Positions 1 through 11,612 of a stretch of 64,000 nt of DNA are shown here, in pieces; position 1 is the stretch's first letter; every line of letters begins with the position of its first letter. Both the position numbers and the translations under genes were made by a program. The stretch is from contig NW_004955417.1 of the NCBI RefSeq assembly GCF_000276665.1, positions 30,617,494 through 30,681,493 on the forward strand. Reading direction: 5' to 3'. The stretch is from Chinchilla lanigera. Taxonomy: Eukaryota; Chordata; Mammalia; Rodentia; Chinchillidae. The notes below the pieces were generated by a model. It searched no databases, was not told the DNA's origin, and saw only the letters and a program-made list of their open reading frames with translations.

Positions 1-1564
1 TATCGATCCATTACACTTGTGACACCCTTTTTATAGAATCTAGAGAGCAGGAAGCAGTGGATGCTCCCGATGACTTGGTAGGAGAGAAGAAGAAAAATGT
101 TGCCAGGAAATGCAGGGTTTTGCTGTCTCGGTTAGGCCTCTCAGATCTGGTAATCTAGGGTGCATAGACTCTTCTCTCCAAAGTGAAGGACAAGATGTTG
201 GCCCTAGCACCCTATGTGTTGAGAAGCAATGACATCACCTGTGAGACCTCTTGGTACTTTTGAGGCAATATGCGACGTATTCGGGTTTACCATGCTAACT
301 GATTCATAGTGTGACCAAAAGGCTTCTAGTTTTAAGTAGAAATTGCAGTGAGAGAAGGGTCTCTAGCTTACCCAAATTATGGACCAATGGAACCCAGTCA
401 AACCAAATGTAGTCAAAGTACTTATAGAAGACAGGGACATTGCTGGAACTCTCTCATAAGTTCCATAGGAGAATCACGCTAGAGGTTTGGAAGAGAATCT
501 GCATTCTTCCACAAACTATTCCCATTTTGGAGAAACTTTTGAATCCCAGTTAGCTCCAGGTAGAGACCAACCATGGAAAACACAGTGTCCAAGAAAACAG
601 TCACCAGAAGGCAGTAGGTGAGACTGGGCCGAGCTGTACCACTGCATTCTCAAGTGGAAGAGAACCAGGCAGTGTCAACTGTGCAGCAGATGGCTCGGCA
701 CACTCTGCACCAAGATTATGCCACAGCACCGTGAGCTCTGCTTGGCCTCCTGGGAAGTCGTTATGTCAGATGATCAAACAGGAGAAACCCTGAGCCTGTT
801 TTGAGGATTGTTCTTCGCACACTAGCATCCTCCCGAGCCTTGGGAATGGGCGTCCTGCAAGCAAGCAGACTCTTCCCGCTGTGTCTCTCTTTGCACAGTA
901 GTTTGGTTCTAAAAATGATGGCGCAGACCGCAGTTCTGAAAAGCAAGCTTAGTACTCACTGCAGAACACTGTGATCATTCTGAGGCCTTTAAAACTTGCT
1001 GGAAAGCACTGACAGCCTGAGTGTCAGCTGTCAGTGGCCTGTCTGGGACAGGCAATGAATCTGCTGTGGGCTGTGGGCCCGGGCCGCAGGGGCTGCGGCT
1101 GTGGCCTGGACAGCACTTCAGTCAAGCGGGGAGTGACTGACTGACGGTGACTGACGGTGCCCAGCACTGCACAGAGGGGTCAGGCGAGGGCAGTGAGCGT
1201 GCCTGGCCTCTTCCTCCCCAAGTGTCCTCCTTCACTCCAGCTGGCTCTTCGGTTTCTCCAGGTTGCTGCCCAGGCCGGGAAGACAAGAATCCCCAGCCCT
1301 GGAGGGTCAGGAAAACCTTCTGCTCTTCACTCGGTTTTGTTCTCTGTCTCCCGGAGACTTGAGGAAGTACTGAGCACTGTGCATGGAAGTGTCAGCCCTT
1401 CTGGACTTGGTTTCTCCTTTGGGAGTCCCACAGCTAAGTGTCCTTCCACAAGTATTCCTGTCTGCTCTGTCTCTCCTCCAGGGGCTTTTCAGGGATGGCA
1501 GAACTTGCAAGAGCAGCTGGTTGTGACAGTGCAGAAGTCTGCAGATCTGCAGCTGTCTTTGTAG
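1..1564. other. Intergenic, nothing recognised
   Basis: Open frames here are short and show no protein-family signature. The stretch at about 100-600 has a retroelement-like texture, but I could not assign it to a family. Near 1136-1160 there is a very short imperfect tandem of TGACTGACGG. Confidence 0.5.
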
Positions 1565-2139
1565 CTGGAAGTAAACTTAAATATTTCTGTAACATCAGAG
1601 AAACCATGCAATATTTGAGTTTGCAATATTTGAACTTATTTCACTTATGTTCTCAAGTTCAACCATTTACCTACAAATGTCTCAGGTTTATTCTTCTTTA
1701 TGGCAGAGTAGTACTCCATTGTGTATAATTTCACTTTCTTTATCCACTCATCAGCCCATGGACATATAGCGCACTTCTAAGATTTAGCTAGTATAAGTTG
1801 TGCTGCTATAAACATAGGTATACATGTATACATGTAATATGATGTCCTTTAACTCTTCCTTAGAGAGGGCTATAGTTGGGTCAAATAGAGTTTCTAATTT
1901 TAATTTTTTGAAGAATCTCCACACTGTTTTCCACAATGACAGGACTAGTTCACATTCCTGTCAACAATATAGGCAGCTTCCTTTTTCCCCATAGCCTCCC
2001 CAGCTTCTGTTATTTGATTTCTCAGTGACAGCCATTCTTTCTGGAAAGATGCACACTTGTGTAGTTTTACTTTGTATTTCTCTAAGGGCTGGAGATGTTC
2101 AACATTTTTTCCTATATTTCTTGGCCATTTGTACTTCTT

Positions 2140-2176
2140 TTTCTTTTTCTCCTTCTCCTTCTTCTCCTTCTTCTAA
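2140..2176. repeat. Pyrimidine-rich simple repeat
   Basis: (CTTTTT)/(CTTCTC)-type low-complexity run inside the L1. Confidence 0.8.
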
Positions 2177-2219
2177 GTTTCTGTTCGAGTTACTCATTTT
2201 GATTAGTTTTTTATTTTTA

Positions 2220-2331
2220 TTTTTTTTGGTTTGTTTGTTTTTGTTTTTTTTTTTCTGGTACTGGGAATTGAACTCACAACCTTGCACTTGCCAGGCAGGT
2301 GCTGTGCCACTGAGCTAAATCCCCAGCCCTG
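2220..2331 (-). mobile_element. ID SINE nested in L1
   Basis: On the minus strand it reads GGGCTGGGGATTTAGCTCAG… with tRNA-type A and B boxes and a GTACCAGAAAAA-like 3' end running into an A-rich tail (T-rich on plus). A perfect 16-bp target duplication (tag, six t, a, five t, a) flanks it at 2204-2219 and 2332-2347. Confidence 0.9.
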
Positions 2332-3253
2332 TAGTTTTTTATTTTTAAAAATCTCATTTTTTTAGTTCTTTATATATTCTTTGAGTTTTTAGTTCTTTGT
2401 AATTCTAGATACTAAAATCTGTCATAGGAGTAATAGCAAATTTTTTCCCATTCTGTAGATTGTCGCTTTACTCTGCTGGTTGTTTCCTTTGCTGATCAGA
2501 AGATTTTTTATTTTATATGATCCTACCTATTGATTTGTGATGTTTTTTCCTGTGCAGTTGGGATTCCATTAAGGAAGTTATTCCCTATTCCTATTCTTTA
2601 AGAGTTTTACCTACTTTATCTTCCAGCAGACTTTTTCCTATCTTAATATTTAGGTCTTTAACTGATCTTGATTTGATTTGATTGCACAGTGAGAGATATG
2701 GGTCTAGATTTAACCTTGGACATGTGCACAGTTTTCCCAGCACCACTTATTAAAGAGGTTGCTTCCCCCAGCCCCTTTGTCAGAGATTATATAGCTCAAG
2801 GTGCCTGGAGTTGTTTCCACATCCTTTACTCTGTTCTGTTGGCCCACATTGCCTTTGTGTCAGTACCATGCTGCTTTTATCATTATAGCTTTGTAGTAGA
2901 ACTTGAAATCTGAGATTATGATGCCCCCTGCTTTGTTCTTATTACCCAAGATTGCTTTTGCTATTCTGGATCTCTTCAGGTATCATACGAAATTTAGGAC
3001 TGCTTTTTCTCTAGTTCTTTGAGGAATGCTATTTTTATTTTGATTGGGATTACATTAAATCTATGTAACAGGTTGGGTACTATGGACATTTTAACAATAT
3101 TTTTCTGTCTACCCAAGAACAGGGGATATCTTTCCATTTTTCATTATCTTTCTCAATCTCCTATTTCAAAGTACTGTCATATTTGTTACAGAGTTCTTTT
3201 ACTTCCTTTGTTAGGTTAATTCCCAAGTACTTAATTTTTCTTGAAACTATTGT

Positions 3254-3411
3254 TGTTTTTTTCTTAATCTTTTTGAAACAGGGTCTTGCTATGCAGTTCA
3301 AGCTGGACTTGAGCTCATTTTGTAGCCCAGGCTGATCTTGAACTCCCAACAATCCTCCAGCCTCCCCCTCCCAAGTCCTGGGATTAGAGGTATGCCCCAC
3401 CAGGCCCAGCT
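3254..3411 (-). mobile_element. B1 SINE nested in L1
   Basis: A 7SL-derived rodent B1 in reverse orientation: T-rich tail, GAGACAGGGTCT-like end, two related segments (the rodent B1 internal duplication, GTTCAAGCTGGACTTGAGCTC and GCCCAGGCTGATCTTGAAC type), then CCCAAGTCCTGGGATTA. Near-perfect 14-bp target duplications (cttgaaactattgt and cttcaaactattgt) lie at 3240-3253 and 3412-3425. Confidence 0.9.
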
Positions 3412-3595
3412 CTTCAAACTATTGTAAATCATATTGTTTTTCTAATTTCTTTCTTGGTAGGTTCAGTATTAGAGACTAGGAAGGCTATTGACTTTTGTAT
3501 GTTTTGTTTTTGTATCCCTTGCCTTGCCAAATTTGTTCATTAATTCTAGGAGCCTGGTGAAATTTTTTGAGTCCTCTATGTAAAGAATCATGTTG

Positions 3596-3680
3596 GGGCC
3601 AGGGATACAGCTCAGTAGCACAGTTCCTGCCTGGCAAATACAAGATCCTGAATTTGATTTCCAGTACCAAAAAAAAAAAG
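3596..3680 (+). mobile_element. ID SINE nested in L1
   Basis: GGGGCCAGGGATACAGCTCAG start, TTTGATTTCC B-box-like segment, GTACC then an A-rich tail. A perfect 11-bp target duplication, gaatcatgttg, lies at 3585-3595 and 3681-3691. Confidence 0.9.
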
Positions 3681-5028
3681 GAATCATGTTGTCTGGAAAT
3701 AGGATAGTTTGCCTTATTATTTCCTTTCCTATAAACATCTCTTTTATTTCTTTTTCTTGCCTGATTACTCTGGCTAAGATTTTAGGTACTACATTGAACG
3801 TGAGTGTTGATAATGGATATCATTAACTTGTTGCTTATTTTAGAGGAAAAGTGTTCTGCTTTTCCTCATTGAATATGATATTGGCAGTTAGTTAGTAATA
3901 AATAACTTTCATCAGATTGAGATTAAGGTCCTTCTATACCTGTTTTCTTCACAAATACTGGAGTTTGTCAAAGGCTTTCTTGCATCTATTAAGATAATCG
4001 TGTAATTTTTGTTCTTGCTTTTGTTTATGGGTGTATTATGTTTATTGACTTGTGTATATTAAACCATTCTTGCATCCCTGAGATGAACCTTACCCGGTCG
4101 TGATCCATGACATTTTTAATGATTTGTTGCATTCTATTTTCCAGGATCTTGTTGAAGATTTTTGCATCTATATTCAAAGATTGGTCTGTAGTTATTTTAT
4201 TTCTTAGTTGGGACCTGGTCTATTTTTGAAATAAAAGTAATAATAGCTTCCAAAAACAAATTTGGAAGTACTCCTTCCCTTTCACTTTCGTTAAAGAGCT
4301 TGAAGAGTATTGGCATTAAGTTTTCTTTAAAGCTTTTGTACAATTCAGAAGTGAATCCATTGGATCTTGGGCTTTTTTTACAGTTGGTAGGTTTTCTTTT
4401 TAGTTACTGCTTCAACTTCAATTCATGGTATTGAATTATTCAGTGTTGTTATACCTTCTTGGTTCAGTTTTGTGTCTTATAATCTTATATAATTTATATG
4501 TATCTTATAATCTATCCATTTCTTTTCTAGATTTTCCAACTATCTTTTTATATGATATGTTGTACTGGCATTATTATTTAATTCTAGGAGCTATCTGATT
4601 TCTTCCTTGATTTCTTCTATGACCCATTGTTTATTCAAGAATGTACTATTTAATTTCCATGTGTTTGCATAATTTCTGTAGTTTCTTTTGCTATTGAGTT
4701 CTAGTTTCATTGCCCTATGATATTTTAATATGCATGGGAAATTTCAATTATTTTGTATTTTTTGAGTATTCTTTATGGGCTAGTATGTGGTCTACATGTG
4801 CTGCTGAGTAATATATATATATACACACACATAATTGTTATTAGGCAGAACACTGTAGATTTCTATTCATTACTTTGAAGGTGTGGTTACATTTTGATAT
4901 TTCCTTGCTGCTTTTTTGTCTAGTTTATCTATTTGTGATAGTGGTTGAGGTCCCTCACTATAATTGTGTTGATCTTTATCTGATCTTTCATGTCTAGGAG
5001 TGTTTGTTTTATAAAGTTGGGTGTGCCA

Positions 5029-5041
5029 GTGTGTGTGTGTG

Positions 5042-5084
<43 letters not shown>
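5029..5084. repeat. (GT)n microsatellite inside the L1 ORF2 endonuclease
   Basis: About 56 bp of almost uninterrupted GT with one GCCT interruption near 5041. On the L1 strand it encodes Thr-His repeats between an LRRS segment and a GTPNFIKQ segment, so it occupies the endonuclease frame. Confidence 0.95.
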
Positions 5085-5085
<1 letters not shown>

Positions 5086-5429
5086 GACCTTCTTAGTCTC
5101 TTCTGATCAGTGTTGGCTTCAAGTCCAGTTTGTATGAAAATAGGACAGCTATTCCTGCTTGCCTTAGGACCCCCATTACATATAATACTGTTTTTCATCC
5201 TTTGATTTTTACTGTATGAAACACTTTTTGGATTAAACTTGTTTCTTGTATGCAGCATACTGTTGGTTTTTGCTTTTTTATCTAGTCTGCCAATCTATCT
5301 TTTGATAAGGGAGTTGAGACCATTCACATTGAGAGTTCCTACTGAAAGACAGTGACTTATTCTTGTCATTGTATTATTTTTCTGGTTGCTGATTCCCTTC
5401 TCCTTAACTGACCACCCTACCTGATGTAT

Positions 5430-6400
5430 TCATTTAATTAAAGTCTTCAGTATCATTGGGTCATTTTTTGTTTCTAGGATTTCCTTGAGACTATTTTGGA
5501 ATGCTAGTTTAGTGGTCATGATTTTCTTAAGGTATACTCTCTGTCATGGAAAGACATTATTTCTCCATCAATTTTGAAAGGTAGTTTTGCAGGATATATT
5601 AGTTTAGGTTGGAAGTTTTAGCGGGACAAGGGTTTTGAAATACCTCATGCAAAACTGTCCTGACCTTTCAGGTTTGTGCTGAGAAGTCTGGTGCAGTTCT
5701 AATAGGTTTGCCTTTACAAGGGACTTGTTGCTTTTTTCTAACATCATTTGAGAATCTTTCTTTATGTTGGACTTCTGGGATTTTGACTCTGATGCATTGT
5801 GAAGAAGTTTTTATCTGATTATGAAATGTGGGGTTTTATATGCCAGACATGCCTGTATGTTGAACTCTTTTCCCATACTTGGAAAGTTTTCTACTATGTT
5901 TCTGTAAACAAGTTTTTTAATGTCATTTGTGTTGTCTTCTTGTTTTGCACTGATTCCAATTAATTTTAGAGTAGTTTCTTTGTGTTGTCTACCAGCTGTT
6001 GGCTCCATTTTCCTTGCTTTCTTGTTTTTAATGTCTTTCAGTGTATAGTCACTTGTATTAGCTCTGCCTTCTAGTCCTGACACTCTGTCCTCACATTGGT
6101 CATTTCTGATGTCCACATTTGCAAGAGAATTGTTTTATCTCCTGGATTTCTGTTCAGCATATTTTCATGAACTCTAGTTCTTTGCTAAACTGGTCATTCA
6201 TATTTTGTATTATTTTGTTGACTCAGCTATATTTTTAAGCTCCCTGATCATTTTGTTTATTAAGTCCAATATCTGTTTAGTCATATCATCTTTGAGCTCA
6301 CCAATTACCTCTTTATTACTTCACATAATTCAGCTATTTGGCTTTTGTTTTCCTCCCATTGATGCCCCATGGATCAGCACTGGGGTCTTAGGAGTTTCTG
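5430..6400 (-). pseudogene. LINE-1 ORF1 remnant
   Basis: ORF1p is the RNA-binding chaperone of L1. On the minus strand the N-terminal part (about 6310-6205) has a heptad-like coiled-coil segment. Next (about 6116-5811) comes the RRM-like region, including an ENFPSMGKEFNIQ segment that matches the family pattern. The C-terminal domain follows, including YKGKPIR-like and KIDGEIMSFHD-like pieces (about 5710-5540). In-frame stops and frame changes interrupt it several times, so it is non-functional. Confidence 0.8.
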
Positions 6401-6689
6401 GAGCCATTTTATTGCCTTTTATCTCTCTCTCTCCTTGTGTTTGTGTGAGTGTACTGCACACTGAGGGTTGAGGGTCAATTAAAGTGGAAAAAATGTCTTG
6501 TGCACATGGAGAACTATTTAGTATCTCCTTTCCAGTGAGGCACTCTGGACATGGCTAACTCTTGTCTTCTGTCTTGGTCTCAAGATCTACTACCTCTCTA
6601 CAATGGGGAGAGAAGAATTCAGTGTAATTGGTTGAGTTTTCTGAAAATGAAGCACAATAATGACATAAAGATAAAGTAGATAATGGCAT

Positions 6690-6955
6690 ACAATTAAGGC
6701 CAGTTAATAGCAATAACTATGCCACCACTGGCAACAGTAAAGAAATCAACAACAATAACAGGGTCAAAGACAAATTGGATATTGACACATCATAAGAATA
6801 AAATAAAAGCTACCACTGTACCACCTTAACAATAGAAAAGAGATCTGCAATAGTATAGACACAGACAAACCAAAATTGACATACAGTAAGTACTAAATAC
6901 AAGAACTATACCACCATTAACAATAGAAAAACTTCAGTAATACCATAGTGACAAT
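6690..6955 (-). repeat. ~90-99-bp imperfect tandem repeat in the L1 5' region
   Basis: The word CCACC(A/T)… followed by a CAA-rich block recurs at 6722, 6821 and 6911. Each copy is followed by AATAGAAAA-like or CAGTAAAGAAA-like sequence and a GACA…TTGACA motif. Spacings of 99 and 90 bp suggest about 2.8 diverged copies. The tract lies upstream of ORF1 in element orientation. Confidence 0.5.
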
Positions 6956-8355
6956 TAAATATATAAAATTAATAAACCTTAATAGTAACATTAATAAAAA
7001 TTGAGACTTGTGGAATTGGAAACTGAAAGAAACAAGCAAATTTTTAAAAATAAAGAAAAAGCAGATGAGGAAGAGCAGAGAAAAATATAAAGAATTCAAT
7101 GAAAGAATAAAATAAAATTAATAGAATTACATACAAGTAACAGAAGACAACAAACAAGAAGAAAAAAAGAAAGAAAGAAAGAAAGAGGCTAAAGAAAAAA
7201 GAAAAACCCTAAAAAACCAGCAAAGAAAAAGAAATTAGTCCACAAATTTCCTCTGTGTGTTTGAATGAGTGGTTTCTTTCCAGGGCCTGCAGCTGGGACC
7301 CACCAGACACGGGAGGAATACTGAGTCACCACTAAATCCTATTTTGTTTGCACATCACTTTGTTCTGTGTCGTGCCCCACCTTCCTGCTGGGTGTGGGTG
7401 GCCAATGGTGTTCACCCTTGGGCTGCATTCACTCCAGTTGCTCCCTGTCTCCTCTCTGTGTGCCCCAAGGCACTGGTTTCTCTGCCTCATTCTGCAACCT
7501 GTGGGATTTTTAGGGCCAACCTCTGCTCCAGAGGCCTCTACATCCATACACCACCTCAGGCTAGAACAACTTTCCAACCCAAAGCATATCCTTGATCATG
7601 TTGGCAGATGGGAAAGTCAAACAGAACTTTCAACTCGGTGCTGGATGCAAGCAGCCTGCTTGAGTGGGGAGGTCAAGCAGTCTGCTGCGCTCAATGCCAC
7701 CACTTTCAGACCTAGGCGCCTCCAAACCCCACATGCAAGTGGCCTGGTTTCTCACTACAGGGGCAGGACCCCTGTGTCCTTGCTAGCCTGTGCTTAAACT
7801 TCTCAGGGGACCCATGGCAGCCATGCCTTTTCAGCTGTCTCTTGTGGCCATCTCCCAACCAGTCACTGTGGTACAGTGACCCCCAAAACCCTGCAGTGGA
7901 GCTGTTTTGTGGCTCAGTCTTAACAACTAACTCCTTCCTAAAATGGCTACTCGTCAATCACTCAAATATGATGGGTGCTGCCCTGGATTTCTTCTCCAAT
8001 TCTAGCTTTCCACGGGGAGGAAGTTATTCTAGATTTAAGGAAACTGGATTTTCCTTGGGGCTGGTGCTGCCGGCCCGGTTTCTTCCCGAGGCCTCCAACA
8101 CTGCTGGCTCCCCTTGTGTAGGCAGAGACAGAGCCCCTCCCTGGAGCAGCTTCAGTGTTCAGCCTGCTCCCTTCCCTCCCCGTGTTATTCAGCTTCTCTA
8201 GTTTTACTGTGATTTCTAGTTTTCCTCTCAGATCTTTTTTAACCTCTGGAGCTTTTCTTCCTTTTCTTGTCACTGAATTTTTTCCAGGTGTCACAAGTCT
8301 AGGTCCTGAAGACACTGTGAATGCTGCTGGGTCCTGTGCTGCCATTTGAGCCATT
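6956..8355 (-). mobile_element. Probable L1 5' untranslated region
   Basis: An A-rich segment (6956-7250) is followed by a GC-rich stretch (7260-8350) ending abruptly at AT-rich flanking sequence. Its place directly upstream of ORF1 fits an L1 promoter region, and the composition change fits an element edge. A 130-codon open frame on the element strand (8354-7962) starts MAQMAAQDPAAF. I know of no matching protein. Assignment to this L1 rather than to unrelated sequence is inference. Confidence 0.5.
7157..7188. repeat. (GAAA)n simple repeat
   Basis: Purine-only tract with five to six GAAA units, in the A-rich part of the L1 5' region. Confidence 0.85.
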
Positions 8356-10263
8356 CCACTACCTTAAATACTAAATATTATATTTTTACCTTAGATGAAA
8401 ACAGGATAAGCAGCAATGTTAAGTAATTTACTAGTGATAACACAAATAAGTAAGGAGCAAAATCAGAGTTTAAACATTTCTCTTTGCTCTGAAGTCCCTG
8501 CACTGTGTTATGCGAGCAATCAGCAGAATGGAACTGAAATACACCATGATGAATTCATGGATTGTCTACCTGTCTGCCTCTGCCATGATTCAATTCTGAG
8601 CAGTAGAAACTCCCTGAGAGACACAGAGAGAGACAGAGAGTGTTTACCCGTGGCTATTCCTAAAGGAAGACTGAGAATTTTGGTGATCAAACATCTTCCC
8701 ATTCATAGAAACCTAAACTTGGCCATATGTTTTAAGTCCTGCTTCCTCACCAGAGATGGATTTCCTGGCTTCAGCCATTACAAGGATCTATATAAGGCCA
8801 AAACAGTCTGTCAGACTCTGCTGATGGTCCACCAGGACAAAGAGATGGTAAGTAGAGTTCTATAAGAAACCAGCAAGAGAATGCTCTCACAGTCACTCAG
8901 CTGTCAGCTTTACCAAGACATACCCTTAATGTCTTCCTCTTCCACACGCCTAGCAATAAGATTTCTCCTGAGGATACTAGAGCACTATCTTGGTCCAATG
9001 AGAATCCATGCTATGCACACTCTTGTTGATGTTCCACGAACTTCTTGTCCATCTTTTGCTGGCATTTAAGGACCCTCCTCTGTAGACACCACTGTTTCTC
9101 AGTCTCCTCGAATTCCTCCCTACAGAACAAATTGAGGAAGAAATTATACGAAGTGTTTCTTCATTTATCATCATCAGAATATCTCTGTCTCAATATTATA
9201 GAGTTTGCTTGGTAAGTCCAGAATATTTACCTTAGACAATAAGATGACAAGGGGGCCAAGATAGACAACCTCAATGCTTTAAGTGACTTTGCTTTACGAA
9301 GCTAAGAACTCACTTCTGGCCATCTGGCTCACACATGGAGGAGAGTAAACTAACTGAGTTGGCTGAGAACACAAGAACCATCTGGTCATCCAGAAAACCT
9401 CCCTTGAATGCCCACTCTGTGCCAGGAACTGAAACCAAGGGTGAAGATGATAGTTTGGCTGGGCTCAGTACAAAAAAGTCTTTTTCCAGTTGTTTGACTC
9501 TTGGACAATGAAGCAGGATATCATGAGAGCCCATAAATACTCCATTTGTGACACAAATACTTCACAACCACATCAGATGTTACCAAAGGTTTCATTTCTT
9601 CTCTTTGCTGAAGAGATTGAACTAATTGATTCATGTAAACTCAGTGCTCCTATGGAATGACCATGTGCCTCTGTCCAGTATTCCCTTTCTGTGAACCACT
9701 CCTTCTGCCTGCTAGCAGAGAACCTCATGAACAGCATCCTCTTGTCCTGAGAGTCCCCAAGCCAGGTGGCTGGGCGGTCCCACTGGGCATTTTCACTCAG
9801 CTGTCTGCCAAAAACTGGAGCACTTAATCAAACTCATTCTGAGCTAAAACTAAGTACTCTTCTTCCTGACACCTACATTTCTATCAATGGCACCACGTTC
9901 TTCTTTTGGTAATTTTGACATAAAATCTTTCAGCTCCCTCTGAAACCCCGTGCCTCTCAGAACTTTAGAACTGAATCATTACATCGTGAGGACCCAACAT
10001 TTCTAGTACTCGTGATCTACTTAAAAGAACCACCCCCTGCCCCGTGTTCAGGCCTTTTTGTGCTTCTGCTCCTTAGACTGTCTGAGCAGTAGGATAGAGG
10101 ATCCCCAATCCCTGTTTTCTTTTCCACTTCCTAAATAAACACGTGTGTTTTTTAGGTTTGGCTGCCCATTAATTCAAACCTTATCAAGATATGAGTGGAT
10201 TTTGACCATGAGTGGAAATCTTTAACTTCTCTTATTTCAGGTAGCACAAAGTGTTCAGTAGAG
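8356..10263. other. Intergenic, nothing recognised
   Basis: No gene or confident repeat. The longest open frame (8416-8865, plus) has no family features and unbiased codon use. The part at 9820-10110 has a faint L2-like texture that I could not confirm. Confidence 0.45.
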
Positions 10264-10455
10264 GTGGGCACGTGGTACACACATATAATCCCAGTTTCTA
10301 AGGCAGGAGACTCACAAGTCTGAGGCCAGTCTGAGCAACTCAGAGAGACCCTGTCTCAAAACAAAACATTTTTTTAAAAAGAGCTAGTGGAGGTTCAGTG
10401 TGAGTGAGCTTACCTAGTAGGCACGATGGCATGGATTCACTCCCCACTATAGCAT
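10264..10455 (+). mobile_element. Composite B1+ID SINE, old
   Basis: B1-like left part (GTGGTACACACATATAATCC, GGCAGGAGACTCACAAGTCT, ending GACCCTGTCTCAAAAC), an A-rich linker, then an ID-like right part (GAGCTTACCTAGTAGGCACG, B-box remnant near 10434-10444). The order B1 then ID matches the B1-dID type composites of several rodent families. Confidence 0.65.
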
Positions 10456-10894
10456 TAAGCGAAAAATATTTCAGTAGATATTTTATAGGGTGGAAAAGGG
10501 GAAACACTTCTCTAAAATACATAGGTTATTTACAATTCAGGAAATTTCCAGGCAGGCGCATCCTATTTCATTGTTTTGCACTTCTAGCACGGCAGGTCCA
10601 GCACCATCCCGTCTCCACTACCCTCTGTCTATGGGATTGCTTTGGGAGCTGTGCTCTCCAAATAGGTCAAAGCCTTATGTGGATGGAAATCCCCACCTGC
10701 AGGACTCAAGGCATATTGACATGTGGCTTATTATAATCCATTTACCTGTGTTGATCAGTGACAGCTCTGTGTTTTGCTGAGCAGTAAGCCCCCTGAAAGA
10801 AAGGACTTTGTTTGCAAGTAAGCATTGGAATTTTTAGGCCCTAACAAAGAGCACTGCATCTGGTAAGGTTGCCCAGTAAAAAAACCTCCATCTT

Positions 10895-11612
10895 TTGTTC
10901 TGTAAAGATGTTGCTGAAGGAAAGCAAAGATAAACTGCAGATTGTAGGAAGACAGTGGCGCTGCACCACTAAAGACACGTTTGCAAATAAGCACATGAAG
11001 ATGTTCAACAGCACACAGTGAAACATGATTCACTCTACACACCTGTGGAAGGTCTCACCGCCTCACCACGTCATGTGCTGCTAAGAATGGGGGTCAACTG
11101 GACCCACATTTCCAGTGGAAATGTAAAATGGTGTGATAACTCTGGAAAATGGGACTTGGCTGTCATGCCACTCCTAATCCACATAAGGGAAAGGGAAATG
11201 TACTACCTCACAGAGACTTACGCTTCTTTGCTCATAGTAGCTGCCCTGTAATAATCCAATATGAAATGACCCAAACACCTCCTGGCAGGTAAACAGATAA
11301 ATTGTGGTACAGTCAATGTGGAGTACTACTCAGCAATTAAAAGGAATAAACCACTGATACATACAAGTAAGTTGTGAAATAACTCTGCTGAGTGAAAGAA
11401 GCCAGACATAAAAATAACACTCTGTGCTCCCGTTACAGACACTAGAAACTACAGAATAATCTCTAGTAGAAGACAACAAGTGAGCATTTGTCTAAAGACA
11501 GAAAGGGCTAAAAGGATGGGTTACCGGGGCTGCAAGGAAACGTTGGAGGTGGTGGACATATTCAGCATCTTGACTGTAACGATGATTTCATGAGTGCTTA
11601 TTGTGGGAAGCA
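10895..11612 (+). mobile_element. L1 3' fragment (ORF2 end and 3'UTR), plus strand
   Basis: Old sense-strand L1 pieces: the 'GGAAATGTAAAATGGTGTGATA' region, a GGAGTACTACTCAGCAATTAAA stretch (YYSAIK-type coding), GAGTGAAAGAAGCCAGACAT, and a terminal CATCTTGACTGTAACGATGA-like part. Highly diverged, and the edges are approximate. Confidence 0.75.

Larger units (their letters stand above)
1640..5400 (-). pseudogene. LINE-1 ORF2 remnant (endonuclease, reverse transcriptase, C-terminal domain)
   Basis: ORF2p nicks target DNA and reverse-transcribes the element RNA. The N-terminal endonuclease is visible at about 5390-4900 and is split by a (CA)n stretch on this strand. The reverse-transcriptase region spans about 4500-3000 in several broken frames. 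The C-terminal part near 1720-1680 has the L1 ‘YTMEYYSAI’-type pattern. An ID copy (3596-3680), a B1 (3254-3411) and another ID (2220-2331) interrupt it. No long frame survives. Confidence 0.8.
1565..8355 (-). mobile_element. LINE-1, nearly full length, decayed, minus strand
   Basis: Read on the minus strand, this stretch follows L1 order. From 8355 down come a GC-rich 5' region, an A-rich repeat tract, ORF1 remnants (about 6400-5430), ORF2 endonuclease (about 5390-4900), reverse transcriptase (about 4500-3000) and the ORF2 C-terminus (about 2100-1640). Signature peptides are recognisable, such as the endonuclease CCIQET-like region and an IIVRDLN-like segment. Both ORFs carry many stops and frameshifts, so the copy is dead. 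Three younger SINEs are nested in it, two with good target-site duplications. The outer edges are approximate. No 3' poly(A) or clear target duplication survives, although similar cttaaatatt-like words lie near both ends (about 1577 and 8363). Confidence 0.85.

Noticed and set aside
1..600. Possible endogenous retrovirus internal region
   Set aside because: The texture is suggestive, but I could not identify a gag or pol motif or an LTR, so no call is made.
6640..7250. A-rich tract considered as a CRISPR-like or satellite array
   Set aside because: Units are diverged, have no regular spacers and sit inside an L1 in vertebrate DNA.
8416..8865. 149-codon plus-strand frame
   Set aside because: No family similarity that I can see; AT-balanced unique DNA with no promoter or splice evidence.
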